64,000 nt of DNA from Promethearchaeota archaeon (GTDB taxonomy: Archaea; Asgardarchaeota; Lokiarchaeia; Helarchaeales; RDOG01): the NCBI GenBank assembly GCA_011365055.1, contig RDOG01000002.1, positions 248,001 to 312,000 of the forward strand. Direction: 5' to 3'. This document shows positions 43,659 through 53,117 of the stretch, piece by piece (positions within the stretch are counted from its first letter, which is position 1; each line of letters opens with the position of its first letter). Under the pieces are notes generated by a model, which did no database searches, was not told the DNA's origin, and saw nothing but the letters and a program-made list of their open reading frames with translations. The position numbers and the translations under genes were made by a program.

Positions 43659-45104
43659 CTAAATACCTTCAATTTCATTAACATTAAAAAGGAATATGTT
43701 ACATGTCTTTGCTTTAGGTGCCATTAATGACCCAGAAACTAATAAAATTATGTCATCATTATCTATATGTTTTTCTTTAATTGAGAGACGAATAGCATTT
43801 AAGTTTTTTGAAAATTGGTCCATTTCCTCAGGAACGTCCAATAAGAGACTTTCAACTCCCCAGACTAAAAATAGTTTCCGGTAAACTTCGGGAGTAAAAG
43901 TTGCTGCTATTATAGGTACTTCTGGTCTATATTTTGCTACCATTCTAGCAGAATATCCTGTTCGCGTTACAACAATAACAGCATCCACTTTATCCCCTCG
44001 TTCCTCTATATTTTGTAATATTTGATGCGTCGCAAGACCCAAGACTTCAGCATTATCTGGTTTTTTACTATTATAATAAGTAGGATCCTTCCTTTGAAAT
44101 TTTGCTTCTGCAGTTCTAGCAATCGAATCCATCATTTTCACAGATTCAACTGGGAAATGGCCGCTAGCAGTTTCTGCCGATAGCATCAACGCGTCTGCAC
44201 CATCAAATATTGCGTTAAAAACGTCAGATGCTTCAGCTCTCGTTGGAATAGGAGACAGGGTCATGGATTCTAACATCTGAGTTGCACATATTACAGGTTT
44301 TCCAATTCTATTACATTTTAATATTAAATCTTTTTGTACTGCGGGTACATTTTCGGGAGATAATTCTACACCAAGATCGCCTCGAGCAACCATAATTCCA
44401 TAGGAAGCATCAAGTATTGGACCAAAATTATTAAGTGCAATTGGTCTCTCTATTTTAGCGATAATTCCAGGCTTAATTGAGCTATATTTTTTAAACAGAT
44501 TTTTTATATTCTCTATCTCTTCAACATTTGAAACAAAAGACACTGCAAGAAAATCTGCACCTAATTCTGCAGCCAGTTTAATGTCTACTATGTCTTTTTT
44601 TGTAGGTACTTTTGCGGATATTTTTGCATGGGGAACATTAACGCCTTTTTTTGAAGAGATAGGTCCACCGGTTAAAACTTTACAATGGATTTCTTCATCC
44701 TTTTTAATTTCCATTACTTCCAAACAAATTATACCATCATTAATAAAGATTCTATCCCCCAGATCCACTTCATTTACTAAATCTTTATACATTATGGTTG
44801 CAATTTTGTTATTTCCAAGGATATTTTCTGTTGTAAGAATGAAATCTTCACCACTGTGTATCATATAATTGTCATCTAAATCACCAATCCGTATTTTTGG
44901 TCCTTGAATATCAAAAATAATAGGTATTTTACTTGAAAATTTACGGATTTGATTGAAAACCTTGATATGAAAATCGTGAGATGCGTGAGAAAAATTTAAT
45001 CTGGCACAATCCATACCGGCTTTGATTAATTGATCAATTTTATTCTCAGAAGCGGGTCCAATAGTACAAACTATTTTTGATTTTGTAATTTTTTTAACGT
45101 GCAT
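43659..45104 (-). CDS. pyk: pyruvate kinase
   Basis: About 481 residues; transfers phosphate from phosphoenolpyruvate to ADP. The barrel domain shows K-I-V-C-T-I-G-P-A-S, R-L-N-F-S-H, F-D-I-Q-G-P-K-I-R, I-I-A-K-I-E-R-P, M-V-A-R-G-D-L-G-V-E and A-T-Q-M-L-E-S-M, followed by A-E-T-A-S-G-H-F-P. The C-terminal domain has I-V-V-T-R-T-G. A GTG at 45113 is part of the Shine-Dalgarno GGTGA; ATG 45104 is five bases after it. Its 3' end abuts the convergent FGGY kinase gene with no gap. With enolase it supports glycolysis. Confidence 0.95.
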   Translation of the reverse strand: MHVKKITKSKIVCTIGPASENKIDQLIKAGMDCARLNFSHASHDFHIKVFNQIRKFSSKIPIIFDIQGPKIRIGDLDDNYMIHSGEDFILTTENILGNNKIATIMYKDLVNEVDLGDRIFINDGIICLEVMEIKKDEEIHCKVLTGGPISSKKGVNVPHAKISAKVPTKKDIVDIKLAAELGADFLAVSFVSNVEEIENIKNLFKKYSSIKPGIIAKIERPIALNNFGPILDASYGIMVARGDLGVELSPENVPAVQKDLILKCNRIGKPVICATQMLESMTLSPIPTRAEASDVFNAIFDGADALMLSAETASGHFPVESVKMMDSIARTAEAKFQRKDPTYYNSKKPDNAEVLGLATHQILQNIEERGDKVDAVIVVTRTGYSARMVAKYRPEVPIIAATFTPEVYRKLFLVWGVESLLLDVPEEMDQFSKNLNAIRLSIKEKHIDNDDIILLVSGSLMAPKAKTCNIFLFNVNEIEGI

Positions 45105-45121
45105 TAATGTCACCGAATGTA

Positions 45122-45835
45122 TTATACATACATGCCACCAGAAGAAGAATCTGGTGAATCCTTATCTTGACTTTGCATTATGGATTTTATTTCTTCTTCA
45201 ATTTTTTCAGCATCTTTAATTAATTCTTCTGTATCAGCTTTTACTTTATCGTAAAATTCATTTATTTCTTTAATCGCTACAGCAGAAGCTCTTGGATCAG
45301 GTCTTTCTCTTTCGGAGTAGGGTAATAATGCACATGCAGGAAAATTTCTCATTTCAAAATAAGCTAGAAGTAAAGCTAATGGACCTGTTACAAATAAACC
45401 TTTATCTAATAATTTCCATTTATTTTTTGGCATAAATTTTTTAGTAGGAACAGATTTTAATTCTTCTTCTCCATCTTTAAACTTGTTATCTAACCCACCG
45501 ATAAGAATTGCTTCTTTAAATTTATTTTTTATAACCCAATTTACTAATTCTATAACAAATTCATTAAGTTCATCTCTTCCAGGTTGTGACCGAGCTAGAA
45601 AAATAATGAAATTCTCAAATTCAAAGAATTCATAAGGAAGCAATAATTGATCATTTTCAATAGAGATGAATCCAGGTAACTTATCTGATTCCAAATAACC
45701 AATCTTTTTAACAGGTAATGCAGTTGTTAGATGGCGTATTGCAATATATCCCGCAGCTCCAACGCCATGAAAGCCAGTTATGAAAATTTTATCCTTAAAA
45801 TCTATTGATTCCTCAATTAATATTTTTATGGTCAA
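45122..45835 (-). CDS. PAC2-family proteasome-assembly chaperone with HbYX-like tail
   Basis: A 237-residue PAC2 protein. Recognised by I-T-G-F-H-G-V-G-A-A-G-Y-I-A, G-Y-L-E-S-D, F-L-A-R-S-Q-P, A-I-L-I-G-G-L, V-T-G-P-L-A-L-L-L-A and the later L-P-Y-S-E-R-E-R-P-D-P-R-A-S. A coiled helix follows (T-E-E-L-I-K-D-A-E-K), then a Ser/Gly-rich linker, and the protein ends in M-Y-V. Hydrophobic-Tyr-X at the C terminus is the HbYX motif by which chaperones such as Pba1-Pba2 and archaeal PbaA dock on 20S proteasomes. The start is TTG. It lies 17 bases upstream of pyruvate kinase on the same strand. Confidence 0.87.
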   Translation of the reverse strand: MTIKILIEESIDFKDKIFITGFHGVGAAGYIAIRHLTTALPVKKIGYLESDKLPGFISIENDQLLLPYEFFEFENFIIFLARSQPGRDELNEFVIELVNWVIKNKFKEAILIGGLDNKFKDGEEELKSVPTKKFMPKNKWKLLDKGLFVTGPLALLLAYFEMRNFPACALLPYSERERPDPRASAVAIKEINEFYDKVKADTEELIKDAEKIEEEIKSIMQSQDKDSPDSSSGGMYV

Positions 45836-46080
45836 GTTTATTCATCTCAAATTTTAAATAGAAAAATCAACTTTAAAATGTTAATATCTAATACCATTTA
45901 GAAACCACGAATTAAATTCTTGTGATTGATATTTGATGGAATTCTATAAATAAAAATAATTCATTTTCATAAAAAAAAGTAAAATATTTCATGTTTTATA
46001 ACTAAAAAAAGACAAAATCAAATATTTTCTAGAATTCTCTATATTTTTTATAAATATACTTTGTATAATAGACATTGTTG

Positions 46081-47145
46081 TTAAACCTGAAAGGTGAAAT
46101 TACCCATTTTTTTCAAGTTATTCCAATTTCTAATCAATTTATGAATATATTTTTTTAATTTTTCTTGATATAAATTTATATAATTTTCATTTTCAGATTC
46201 AATAATAGATAAAGCTGCTTCTTTTCCACTAGTTAGTGCAGCAGGAATTCCTTCTCCAAAAATATCCATTAAACCTGCTGCCTCACCAATTAGAAGGACC
46301 TTTCCTTTCCCCAATTTATATTCAGATCCACCAAACGAATCTACATTGCTTTGATAACACCCCTCTGCTCTAACTTTTTTCTCAAGTTGCATTCCAAATC
46401 GTTCTTCTAAATATTCTACGAATTTTGCGTGATTTTCTTTTACTTTATGCGGGTCTGAATGACTTGCACCGATTATCATTTGATCTTCTTTTTGATTCCA
46501 AGATTTGTAAAGAACATCATTGGGAAAAACAAATCCGTAGAAATAATTTGGGTCAAGTGAGCCAGAGCTTCCAGTCCAATATTCTTGATAAACATATGCA
46601 TAAGTCCATTTTTCATTAGAATATAATATTTTTTTAACTTTACTATTCCCTCCATCTGCTCCAATTAAAACTTTAGATTTTATATTTTTGAAATTACTCT
46701 TCTTTGATTTATAATCAAAATATCTTATTTTTACATCTATATAATCAGTTTTTTCTTCAAAAGAAAGTAATTCAGCTTGGTTCCATATTTCTACTCCTTT
46801 TTCACTTGCTTTTATATTAAGCCAATAATCGAAATCGCGCCTCCAAACGTTCATATATTCGCTATCTTGAGAAATAAAGTTTTCATATTGAGGTAATTTA
46901 ATTTTTTGACCTCTACCTTTTTTGGGCCATGCACATAACACTTCAGGAAAAGTTTCATTAAATTCTTTCTTTAAAATTTTTAAAGTTTGATGCGATAAAA
47001 TACCCGAACACGTTTTATGTCTCGGAATTTTTTTTCGTTCTAAAATTAATACTTTTTTTCCTGCCTTTGCCAATATAAATGCTGCCATACTTCCGCCTGG
47101 ACCTGCACCAGATATAATGCAATCCCAGATTACATCTTCAGTCAT
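46081..47145 (-). CDS. geranylgeranyl-reductase-like FAD-dependent oxidoreductase
   Basis: About 354 residues. Rossmann dinucleotide motif S-G-A-G-P-G-G-S-M-A-A at the N terminus, E-R-K-K-I-P-R-H-K-T-C-S-G-I, the A-D-G-G-N-S-K-V motif and the FAD-ribityl stretch L-I-G-E-A-A-G-L-M-D. The K-T-C-S-G and G-D/E-A-A-G segments are typical of the geranylgeranyl reductase group that saturates archaeal lipid isoprenoid chains. Other substrates are possible. TTG 47157 gives a longer frame, but ATG 47145 follows GGGAGAT and is preferred. It is separated from the PAC2 gene by 245 A+T-rich bases. Confidence 0.83.
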   Translation of the reverse strand: MTEDVIWDCIISGAGPGGSMAAFILAKAGKKVLILERKKIPRHKTCSGILSHQTLKILKKEFNETFPEVLCAWPKKGRGQKIKLPQYENFISQDSEYMNVWRRDFDYWLNIKASEKGVEIWNQAELLSFEEKTDYIDVKIRYFDYKSKKSNFKNIKSKVLIGADGGNSKVKKILYSNEKWTYAYVYQEYWTGSSGSLDPNYFYGFVFPNDVLYKSWNQKEDQMIIGASHSDPHKVKENHAKFVEYLEERFGMQLEKKVRAEGCYQSNVDSFGGSEYKLGKGKVLLIGEAAGLMDIFGEGIPAALTSGKEAALSIIESENENYINLYQEKLKKYIHKLIRNWNNLKKMGNFTFQV

Positions 47146-47292
47146 GAGATCTCCCAATTATATTGATAGATCATACATTGATAACTAGAAGTAATAAATG
47201 TTTTCTTGTTAAATGTTAAAAAGCAAGTTCTATTTTTTTTATTGAGAGGTTATTAAACGAGTTTCGTTCTAAAAAATGTCCAAAATTTTCTC

Positions 47293-47436
47293 TTAGCTAC
47301 AAAATTGGTGTACTTTTATTACTTTTTTACAGTAAGGACATTCTTCGTTGACATAAACGGATAAAAACTCAATTCTACCTTTACATTCTGGACATACAAT
47401 TCTTTGTAATTTAAAATATGCTTCTAAGTCGTTCAT
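47293..47436 (-). CDS. small zinc-ribbon protein, 47 residues
   Basis: A short reading frame encoding a single zinc ribbon: V-C-P-E-C-K-G-R at residues 14-21 and E-C-P-Y-C-K at 32-37, with a further Cys at position 46. ATG start at 47436, TAA stop at 47293. The two CxxC knuckles with typical spacing make chance unlikely. It lies between the flavoprotein and the penicillin-acylase gene, on the minus strand. Partner unknown. Confidence 0.65.
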   Translation of the reverse strand: MNDLEAYFKLQRIVCPECKGRIEFLSVYVNEECPYCKKVIKVHQFCS

Positions 47437-47583
47437 TAGACTCAACTAATTCTTTATAAATCTAAAATTAACGGTAATATTTAAAATTCCCATATTTATT
47501 TGTCGAAGTCCTAATATTTTTGTATATAATTGTGTTTTGTAAAAAAAACGCTCTCCACCCTTATTTTTCAAAAAAAAAAGAAA

Positions 47584-47591
47584 TTTATAAA
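47584..47591 (+). promoter_or_regulatory. TATA box of the penicillin-acylase gene
   Basis: TTTATAAA preceded by A-rich BRE-like sequence lies about 70 bases before ATG 47655. A leader of about 40 nucleotides with AAAGGAG before the ATG would follow. Confidence 0.4.
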
Positions 47592-47654
47592 ATCATCTGT
47601 ACATGTTTTAACTAAAGTTATTATTTTTAGAAACTCGTAAAGGAGTCAAAAATA

Positions 47655-50348
47655 ATGAATAAGAAATTATTGGCGAAAGAGGCGGGTTCAGTAACTAGTT
47701 TAATTCTAATTATTTTAGTTTTAACCATTCCATTCTTAGGAATCGGTCTCGGTGATTTATTAAATCCCGTTGGTGGTGTATGGAACGGCATGCTTTATGC
47801 AGAATATCCCGAAGTAATGGTTATTGATCAATCAGGGTATTCAGGAGTTGTCTATAGAGATGAACTTGCCATACCACACATTTTCACTGCTCGATCCGTA
47901 GATCTTGGTTATATTGTTGGATATCTTCAAGCTTATGATAGATTGTTTTCTATAGACATGCAAAGAAGACAAATTAGCGGCTGGTTATCTGAAATCTTAG
48001 GAGCAGGAACAAATAATGCAAACCTTGAAAGTGATAAATTAATGCGATTATTTGGATTTAGGCGATTGGCAACAGAGTTGTGGAATCAAATGCTAATCGA
48101 AGCTAAAACTGATCCTGAAATGAAAGAAATTGTTGATGTTTTTATTGCTTATTCAGCAGGTGTGAATCGATTCATTGCAGATTGCCTTCCAAACAAATTA
48201 CCACTTGAATATGTTTACTTGGGCTTGCAACCTATCAATTGGCATCCAATTGACACGCTAACTCTAGCAAAATATATGAGTTTTGCTTTATGTTATAATG
48301 ATGTTGACCTAGATATGACCATTCTTGCAGAAAAATTCGGCAAGAACGTTACTGTAGAATTAGTACCAAATGGTCCGTACGATTTTGAGGATGTAGTGAT
48401 TCCGAATTTCACCCATCCAGATAATACTACGGATGGAAATCCTTATCAATCATTAGATCTCAGCTTAGAGCTTGATTCGAAATCATTAAATGATGATGGA
48501 TCTTTTTTAACGGCTGCTGCTGAGCAAGCTATTGCTATAAAAAGCATAACGAATAAATTTGATGAAACCTTAAAAAATATGATAACCGATGGTTGCAGCA
48601 ATAATTGGGTTGTAAATGGAAGTTTGACTGATACTGGATATCCAATTCTTTGCGGAGATCCTCATTTGCCGCTAATGGTACCATCAATATGGTGGTGCAT
48701 GCATGCAGTTAATACTTCAAACCCAGAAGAATCGTTTTACGGAGTTAGTTTCCCAGGGACACCGATCATTCAAATTGGTTTTAATCAAAAAGTTGCGTGG
48801 AGTGCTACCGTAACCGCTGTAGATGTTACAGATTTTTATTATGAAATACATAATGGAACTCATTATTTATGGAATAATTCTTATACCGCAGAATGGAGAC
48901 CGCTGAATAAAACCACTGAAATTATAAATGTTAAGAATTCAGCGCCTGTATCGTTTGATTTACTTTGTACTAAGCATGATTTAAATGAAATGGATGATTT
49001 TTGGTGCCCAATTATTCCTTCTGATCTTTCAGGTGATTTTCATAGTCTTACAAATATTTCCATAAAATCAACTTACATGATGCCAAACTCAGGGATTCTT
49101 AAATTCTTTATGAAAATGCCACGAGCTCAGAATGTTACGGATTATTTGAATGCATTAGAGCCTTATGCATACCCGGGGCAAAATTTTATCTTCGCAGATA
49201 TAGCTGGAAATATCGCTTTATACCCAAAAGCTTTTTACCCCATTCGAAATGCAACAGGAACACAATTTGATGATGATAACAATTATAGAGGACGGTATAT
49301 AATGAATGGATCAACCGGAAAAGATGAATGGACGGGATACATTCCATTTGAATGGATTCCACATAAAGTAAACCCAGATCAAATGTATTTAGCATCAGCA
49401 AACCAGCGAACTGTAAATACAACGGAATACCCCTATTATATGGGATATGCTTTTGAAGAAGGATACCGAGGAATGCGTATAAATATGTTAATTAGAGAAA
49501 AAATTTCTGCTGCTGAAAAAATTTCCGTTGAAGATATGAAAGATTTTCAACACGATGTATATGATATAGCAGCCTCTGTATTCATTCCTGAGTTATTAGA
49601 TGCTGCAGAACAATTTTATGGAGGTCTAACAACAAATTTACTCAATGATACATTGGAAGAATTAATTTGGTGGAATAATTCTGCGAATTCAATGCAATAT
49701 CAAATGTTCAGAAACTTATCAGCGCCGACAATTTTTGACCATTGGCTGAATGATTATCAGAACTTGACATTTTCTAATGAATGGATTGATAATGGAATAT
49801 ATGGAGAAGCTAGATATCCTCAAACTATGTGTCTTCAAAACCTTACTATTAATGATAAGAGTTCTAAATGGTTTAATCTAACTGGTAATGCGGGGGAAAA
49901 TGCAACGTACATTATGCTTAAGGCATTAAATGAAACCATCGAAGATTTAACAAAAGAATTAGGCAATATTGTTTCTCAATGGAACTGGTCAAGGGTTCAC
50001 ATTATGAAAATTGAATATTTACAAGGATTTATGCCGGCCTTTGACTATCCAACTTATGGTTGCGATGGTAGCAGAAGAACATTAAATGTAGCAGGTCAAA
50101 ATTCTAAAGGAGAAGTCAAAAACGGTCCAAGTGAAAGAATGATTGTTGATTTTGCTAAATTGGTTAGTGGAGATTTATATCCTGCTTTATTGACAATCCC
50201 TAGTGGACAAAATGGAAATCCTGCATCTTCACATTATAGCGATATATTTCAATACTGGAAAAATTATGATTATCCTCAAAGTCTATTCCCACGTAACATA
50301 AGTGCTTATCCAACTAATTTAATTTATTCAAGGGTGTATTTCTCATGA
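47655..50348 (+). CDS. penicillin acylase-family (S45) Ntn hydrolase, membrane-anchored
   Basis: An 897-residue precursor of the penicillin amidase/acyl-homoserine-lactone acylase family. An N-terminal hydrophobic helix (about 13-35) acts as signal or anchor. The alpha chain shows A-I-P-H-I-F and Q-A-Y-D-R-L-F-x-M-D-x-x-R-R. The nucleophile is Ser315 in D-G-C-S-N-N-W-V-V, exposed after autocleavage between Cys314 and Ser315. The beta chain has G-D-P-H-L-P and F-I-F-A-D. It hydrolyses amide bonds outside the cell; natural substrates may be N-acyl amino acids. ATG with AAAGGAG upstream. Its stop overlaps the next start (ATGA). Confidence 0.92.
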   Translation: MNKKLLAKEAGSVTSLILIILVLTIPFLGIGLGDLLNPVGGVWNGMLYAEYPEVMVIDQSGYSGVVYRDELAIPHIFTARSVDLGYIVGYLQAYDRLFSIDMQRRQISGWLSEILGAGTNNANLESDKLMRLFGFRRLATELWNQMLIEAKTDPEMKEIVDVFIAYSAGVNRFIADCLPNKLPLEYVYLGLQPINWHPIDTLTLAKYMSFALCYNDVDLDMTILAEKFGKNVTVELVPNGPYDFEDVVIPNFTHPDNTTDGNPYQSLDLSLELDSKSLNDDGSFLTAAAEQAIAIKSITNKFDETLKNMITDGCSNNWVVNGSLTDTGYPILCGDPHLPLMVPSIWWCMHAVNTSNPEESFYGVSFPGTPIIQIGFNQKVAWSATVTAVDVTDFYYEIHNGTHYLWNNSYTAEWRPLNKTTEIINVKNSAPVSFDLLCTKHDLNEMDDFWCPIIPSDLSGDFHSLTNISIKSTYMMPNSGILKFFMKMPRAQNVTDYLNALEPYAYPGQNFIFADIAGNIALYPKAFYPIRNATGTQFDDDNNYRGRYIMNGSTGKDEWTGYIPFEWIPHKVNPDQMYLASANQRTVNTTEYPYYMGYAFEEGYRGMRINMLIREKISAAEKISVEDMKDFQHDVYDIAASVFIPELLDAAEQFYGGLTTNLLNDTLEELIWWNNSANSMQYQMFRNLSAPTIFDHWLNDYQNLTFSNEWIDNGIYGEARYPQTMCLQNLTINDKSSKWFNLTGNAGENATYIMLKALNETIEDLTKELGNIVSQWNWSRVHIMKIEYLQGFMPAFDYPTYGCDGSRRTLNVAGQNSKGEVKNGPSERMIVDFAKLVSGDLYPALLTIPSGQNGNPASSHYSDIFQYWKNYDYPQSLFPRNISAYPTNLIYSRVYFS

Positions 50349-50806
50349 ACAAGTTAGCAAGAATCAAAGAATGGTATTTAAAGGACGATTGGTGGCATTT
50401 TATCATTGGTCTTACTTTAATTTACATGCTAGGTCTCATCTTGGAATTAACTGGTCTCTGGTGGACTATGATCATCGCTGCAGCCATTGGAGGAGCCATC
50501 ATTAAACACGGTGGAAAAGCAATAATAGCTGGATTCGTTGGAGTTTTTTTTGTTTGGGGAAGTTATTTTCTAAGCTTTCTAAGCCTTGGGTATTCTAATC
50601 CATTTTTATTTATCAATTTTCTAAATTTAATTGGATCAGTAATTGGAATTAATGGAGGAGTTTTAATATTTATATCACTTCTTATCGGAGGTCTTGTTGG
50701 AGTCATTGGATCTGTAAATGCAGCGTATTTAGCTCAGATAATAATTAAAATAACACTTAAAGAAGAAATTGAAACAAAAAAATCATTATCAATCAAAACT
50801 AAATAA
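50345..50806 (+). CDS. small polytopic membrane protein
   Basis: A 153-residue protein with about four or five hydrophobic segments (D-D-W-W-H-F-I-I-G-L onward, then glycine-rich helices such as A-A-A-I-G-G-A-I-I and I-G-G-L-V-G-V-I-G) and a basic tail. No family recognised. The ATG overlaps the acylase stop by four bases, so it is translationally coupled and may assist the acylase at the membrane; this is inference. Confidence 0.7.
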   Translation: MNKLARIKEWYLKDDWWHFIIGLTLIYMLGLILELTGLWWTMIIAAAIGGAIIKHGGKAIIAGFVGVFFVWGSYFLSFLSLGYSNPFLFINFLNLIGSVIGINGGVLIFISLLIGGLVGVIGSVNAAYLAQIIIKITLKEEIETKKSLSIKTK

Positions 50807-50886
50807 TTAATGTATTCTTTTCCAATTTTTTTTCAATACGGATAAAAAATATTGTGGTATCAAATTAAATTTTGAGGAAAATTAAT

Positions 50887-51414
50887 TTGACAGAAAGTAT
50901 CATTAAAATCAAATATAAGATGGTTCTTTTCGGAAGTGAGGGCGTTGGAAAGACATCCTTAATACATCGCTTTGTCAACGATAAATTTGATGCAGATTAT
51001 ACCACAACAATAGGATATAATATTTATGAGAAGATTATTAATCTAGATAGATACAATATTTCTCTCATAATATACGATTTTGGCGGACAAGAACAATTTA
51101 AAAGTATAAGAAGAAGATTTTCGCAAGGAACAGATATCGCTTTCCTTGTATATGACATCACAGACAAAGAATCCTTTAATGACCTTTCTAAGTGGAAATT
51201 TGAATTATCTGATGTTTCTAATAATGCCACTTTCATTATAGTAGGAAATAAAAAAGATTTGGAAGAAGAGCGACAAGTAGTAAAAAAATTAGATAAAGAT
51301 TTAATAGAAAAATTAGATGCTATAAATTTTTTTGAAACATCTGCAAAGACGGGAGAAAATGTTGAAGACGCTTTTATATTGTTGGTAAAAGAGACTCTAA
51401 AAAGAAATCAATAA
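50887..51414 (+). CDS. Rab/Ras-like small GTPase
   Basis: About 175 residues with all five G motifs: G1 G-S-E-G-V-G-K-T-S, G2 T-T-I-G-Y, G3 D-F-G-G-Q-E, G4 N-K-K-D and G5 E-T-S-A-K. The Gln of G3 is kept, so intrinsic GTP hydrolysis is expected. The G-D/E-V-G-K-T-S and F-E-T-S-A-K-T-G stretches are close to eukaryotic Rab. The C terminus (K-R-N-Q) has no cysteine, so it is not prenylated in the Rab manner. TTG 50887 lies eight bases after GAGG; TTG 50872 is the alternative. It converges on the Arf-like GTPase. Confidence 0.9.
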   Translation: MTESIIKIKYKMVLFGSEGVGKTSLIHRFVNDKFDADYTTTIGYNIYEKIINLDRYNISLIIYDFGGQEQFKSIRRRFSQGTDIAFLVYDITDKESFNDLSKWKFELSDVSNNATFIIVGNKKDLEEERQVVKKLDKDLIEKLDAINFFETSAKTGENVEDAFILLVKETLKRNQ

Positions 51415-51457
51415 TAAGAAAATAAATAGATATTTGGATGAAAATAAAATAAAAAAA

Positions 51458-51940
51458 TTAATAATAAGATGTAAATGCTTTTTGCAAGATATTAAAAAGA
51501 GTTCTTCTTGTTTGCATGTTAGTTGCAACCATGCCAATAGTTTTTATGCCTAGCTCTTTTTCGATCTCTTCTGGTTTCATTGAATTTGGTAAGTCTTGTT
51601 TATTTGCTAATGCAATTAATCTAGCTCCATTATAATTCTTGTATTTTCTGACTATATCCTTACATTTCTGGACATTTTCAGGAGTTGAATCTGTAACCAA
51701 GCAAATTAACCCAGTTCCAGGTAAAAAGGAATCCCATAAACTTCTAAATTGGCTTTGACCTCCAAGGTCCCATAGGCAAGCTTTTAAACCGTTCCAGAGA
51801 TCCATTGCGAGGAAGTCCACACCAATAGTTGGATCATAAGCTTTTTTCAAGTCTTGTTCTGATCTTCCAGATAAAAGCTTAAGAATTGTGCTCTTTCCAA
51901 CGCCAGGATATCCCATCAACGCTGTTTTTACTACATTCAT
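51458..51940 (-). CDS. Arf/Sar-like small GTPase
   Basis: About 160 residues. G1 G-Y-P-G-V-G-K-S-T, G2 P-T-I-G-V-D, G3 W-D-L-G-G-Q with the Arf-type W-D-x-G-G-Q, G4 N-K-Q-D-L. The last motif (A-T-N-M-Q-T) is weak compared with the usual S/C-A-x. There is no Gly2 for myristoylation and no N-terminal amphipathic helix when the start ATG 51940 is used, which has GAAGGTAAT upstream; a frame open to 52015 would add about 25 Cys-rich residues. Its 3' end faces the Rab-like gene 43 bases away. Confidence 0.88.
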   Translation of the reverse strand: MNVVKTALMGYPGVGKSTILKLLSGRSEQDLKKAYDPTIGVDFLAMDLWNGLKACLWDLGGQSQFRSLWDSFLPGTGLICLVTDSTPENVQKCKDIVRKYKNYNGARLIALANKQDLPNSMKPEEIEKELGIKTIGMVATNMQTRRTLFNILQKAFTSYY

Positions 51941-52015
51941 TTTAAAATTACCTTCATTGTATTCTTGAATATAGAGAGAACATAATGAACATATAGATTC
52001 GAGTAATATCGTCAT

Positions 52016-52701
52016 AATACTATTTTTTTAGCAGCCTTTTTACGAGAAATGTCACAATACATCGATTATCATAATAAATGCTAATAGGATTAAAAGAAGA
52101 GTGGAATAAAAAACCAATGAAGAAAGGATTTGGTATATTCTTGAAATATATTAAACTTTGTATAGAAAGTTATATTATCGATAATGAGGAGTTTATGCTT
52201 TTGCTCAGAAAAGATAAATAGATTTACGTTCTGATATTAGAAATAAATGTGATCACGTAAAAGCAACTGATTCAACAGATGAAAAAGTTAGAGAGATGAT
52301 AGAAAAGGTAATGAAAATTATAAAAATTATTTTTTGACAATGTGAGAAATTTCATAATCAGGATTTGAATATCTAACCAGAAATCCTTCTTGATAAAGTG
52401 TTCACTTTTCACTTAATTCGTCAATTTAAAATCACAAAACGTGAATTTCATTAAAATAGATTTATAATTCCCATCCTTTTTTAAATTTTTTAGTGTCAAA
52501 AATTGTTAAATATAAAAAGATATAATGTATAAATGGGAAAATTCTAACGGAATTATAACTCATAATGTGATTTACAACAATTTCCACTTATTAATTAATT
52601 ACTATATGTGAAGGATACGAGAAGAAAGAAGATATTAAAAAATATATCAGTTATTTTACATTAAAATCTTAATTAAAATTAAATATAAGTGAGACAGAAA
52701 A
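52016..52701. other. 686-base intergenic region with possible gene relics
   Basis: No intact gene is evident. A 47-codon frame at 52078-52221 runs, after a one-base shift, into a coding-like stretch to 52337 (D-L-R-S-D-I-R-N-K-C-D and following). On the opposite strand a 24-codon piece at about 52327-52401 reads L-Y-Q-E-G-F-L-V-R-Y-S-N-P and then stops. These could be decayed genes or chance. The rest is plain A+T-rich sequence. Confidence 0.35.
52078..52337 (+). pseudogene. possible frameshifted gene remnant
   Basis: Two adjacent frames, 52078-52221 and 52221-52337, give Lys/Glu/Ile-rich peptides with charged residue balance typical of real coding regions here, joined by a one-base shift at a TAG stop. 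There is no Shine-Dalgarno before the ATG. No family is recognised. Chance remains quite possible in A+T-rich DNA. Confidence 0.2.
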
Positions 52702-53064
52702 ATGGTTATATTTGAACAAATGGCATCGAATTTAAATATATTAAGTATTTTTATCGCAGCACACTTTACTTTTATTGGTCTTTATATTGGGGAAATTAAA
52801 TTCTTTGATATAGAACAAGACTCTTATTATTACATTCGAATGTTAGCCATGACAGGGATTCTTTGCTCTGCTTATTGCCTTACTATATCTTTTTTGGAAA
52901 TTGGATATTACGTCACCTTTTATAATTTTAATTTGCCTTTTCTGATTTCAGAAATTCTAAAAAATTTCTCAATTTTTGTTATTATACAATTATTTGTAAC
53001 AATTGCTAGTGGTTTTATAATAGTCGTAACGATCTTTATAAAGATAAAAGAAAGGGGGAAATAA
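52702..53064 (+). CDS. three-span membrane protein of unknown function
   Basis: A 120-residue hydrophobic protein with three membrane helices (about 10-32, 45-70 and 85-112) and a short basic tail (I-K-I-K-E-R-G-K). The start is ATG after AAGTGAG. No motif is seen. A strong GGGGGA Shine-Dalgarno for the next gene sits within its last codons, so the two are probably co-translated. Confidence 0.6.
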   Translation: MVIFEQMASNLNILSIFIAAHFTFIGLYIGEIKFFDIEQDSYYYIRMLAMTGILCSAYCLTISFLEIGYYVTFYNFNLPFLISEILKNFSIFVIIQLFVTIASGFIIVVTIFIKIKERGK

Positions 53065-53117
53065 ATATTAGAGAAGGAAGAAGAAGCAATAAATACGAAA
53101 GAAGATATAAAATCTTA

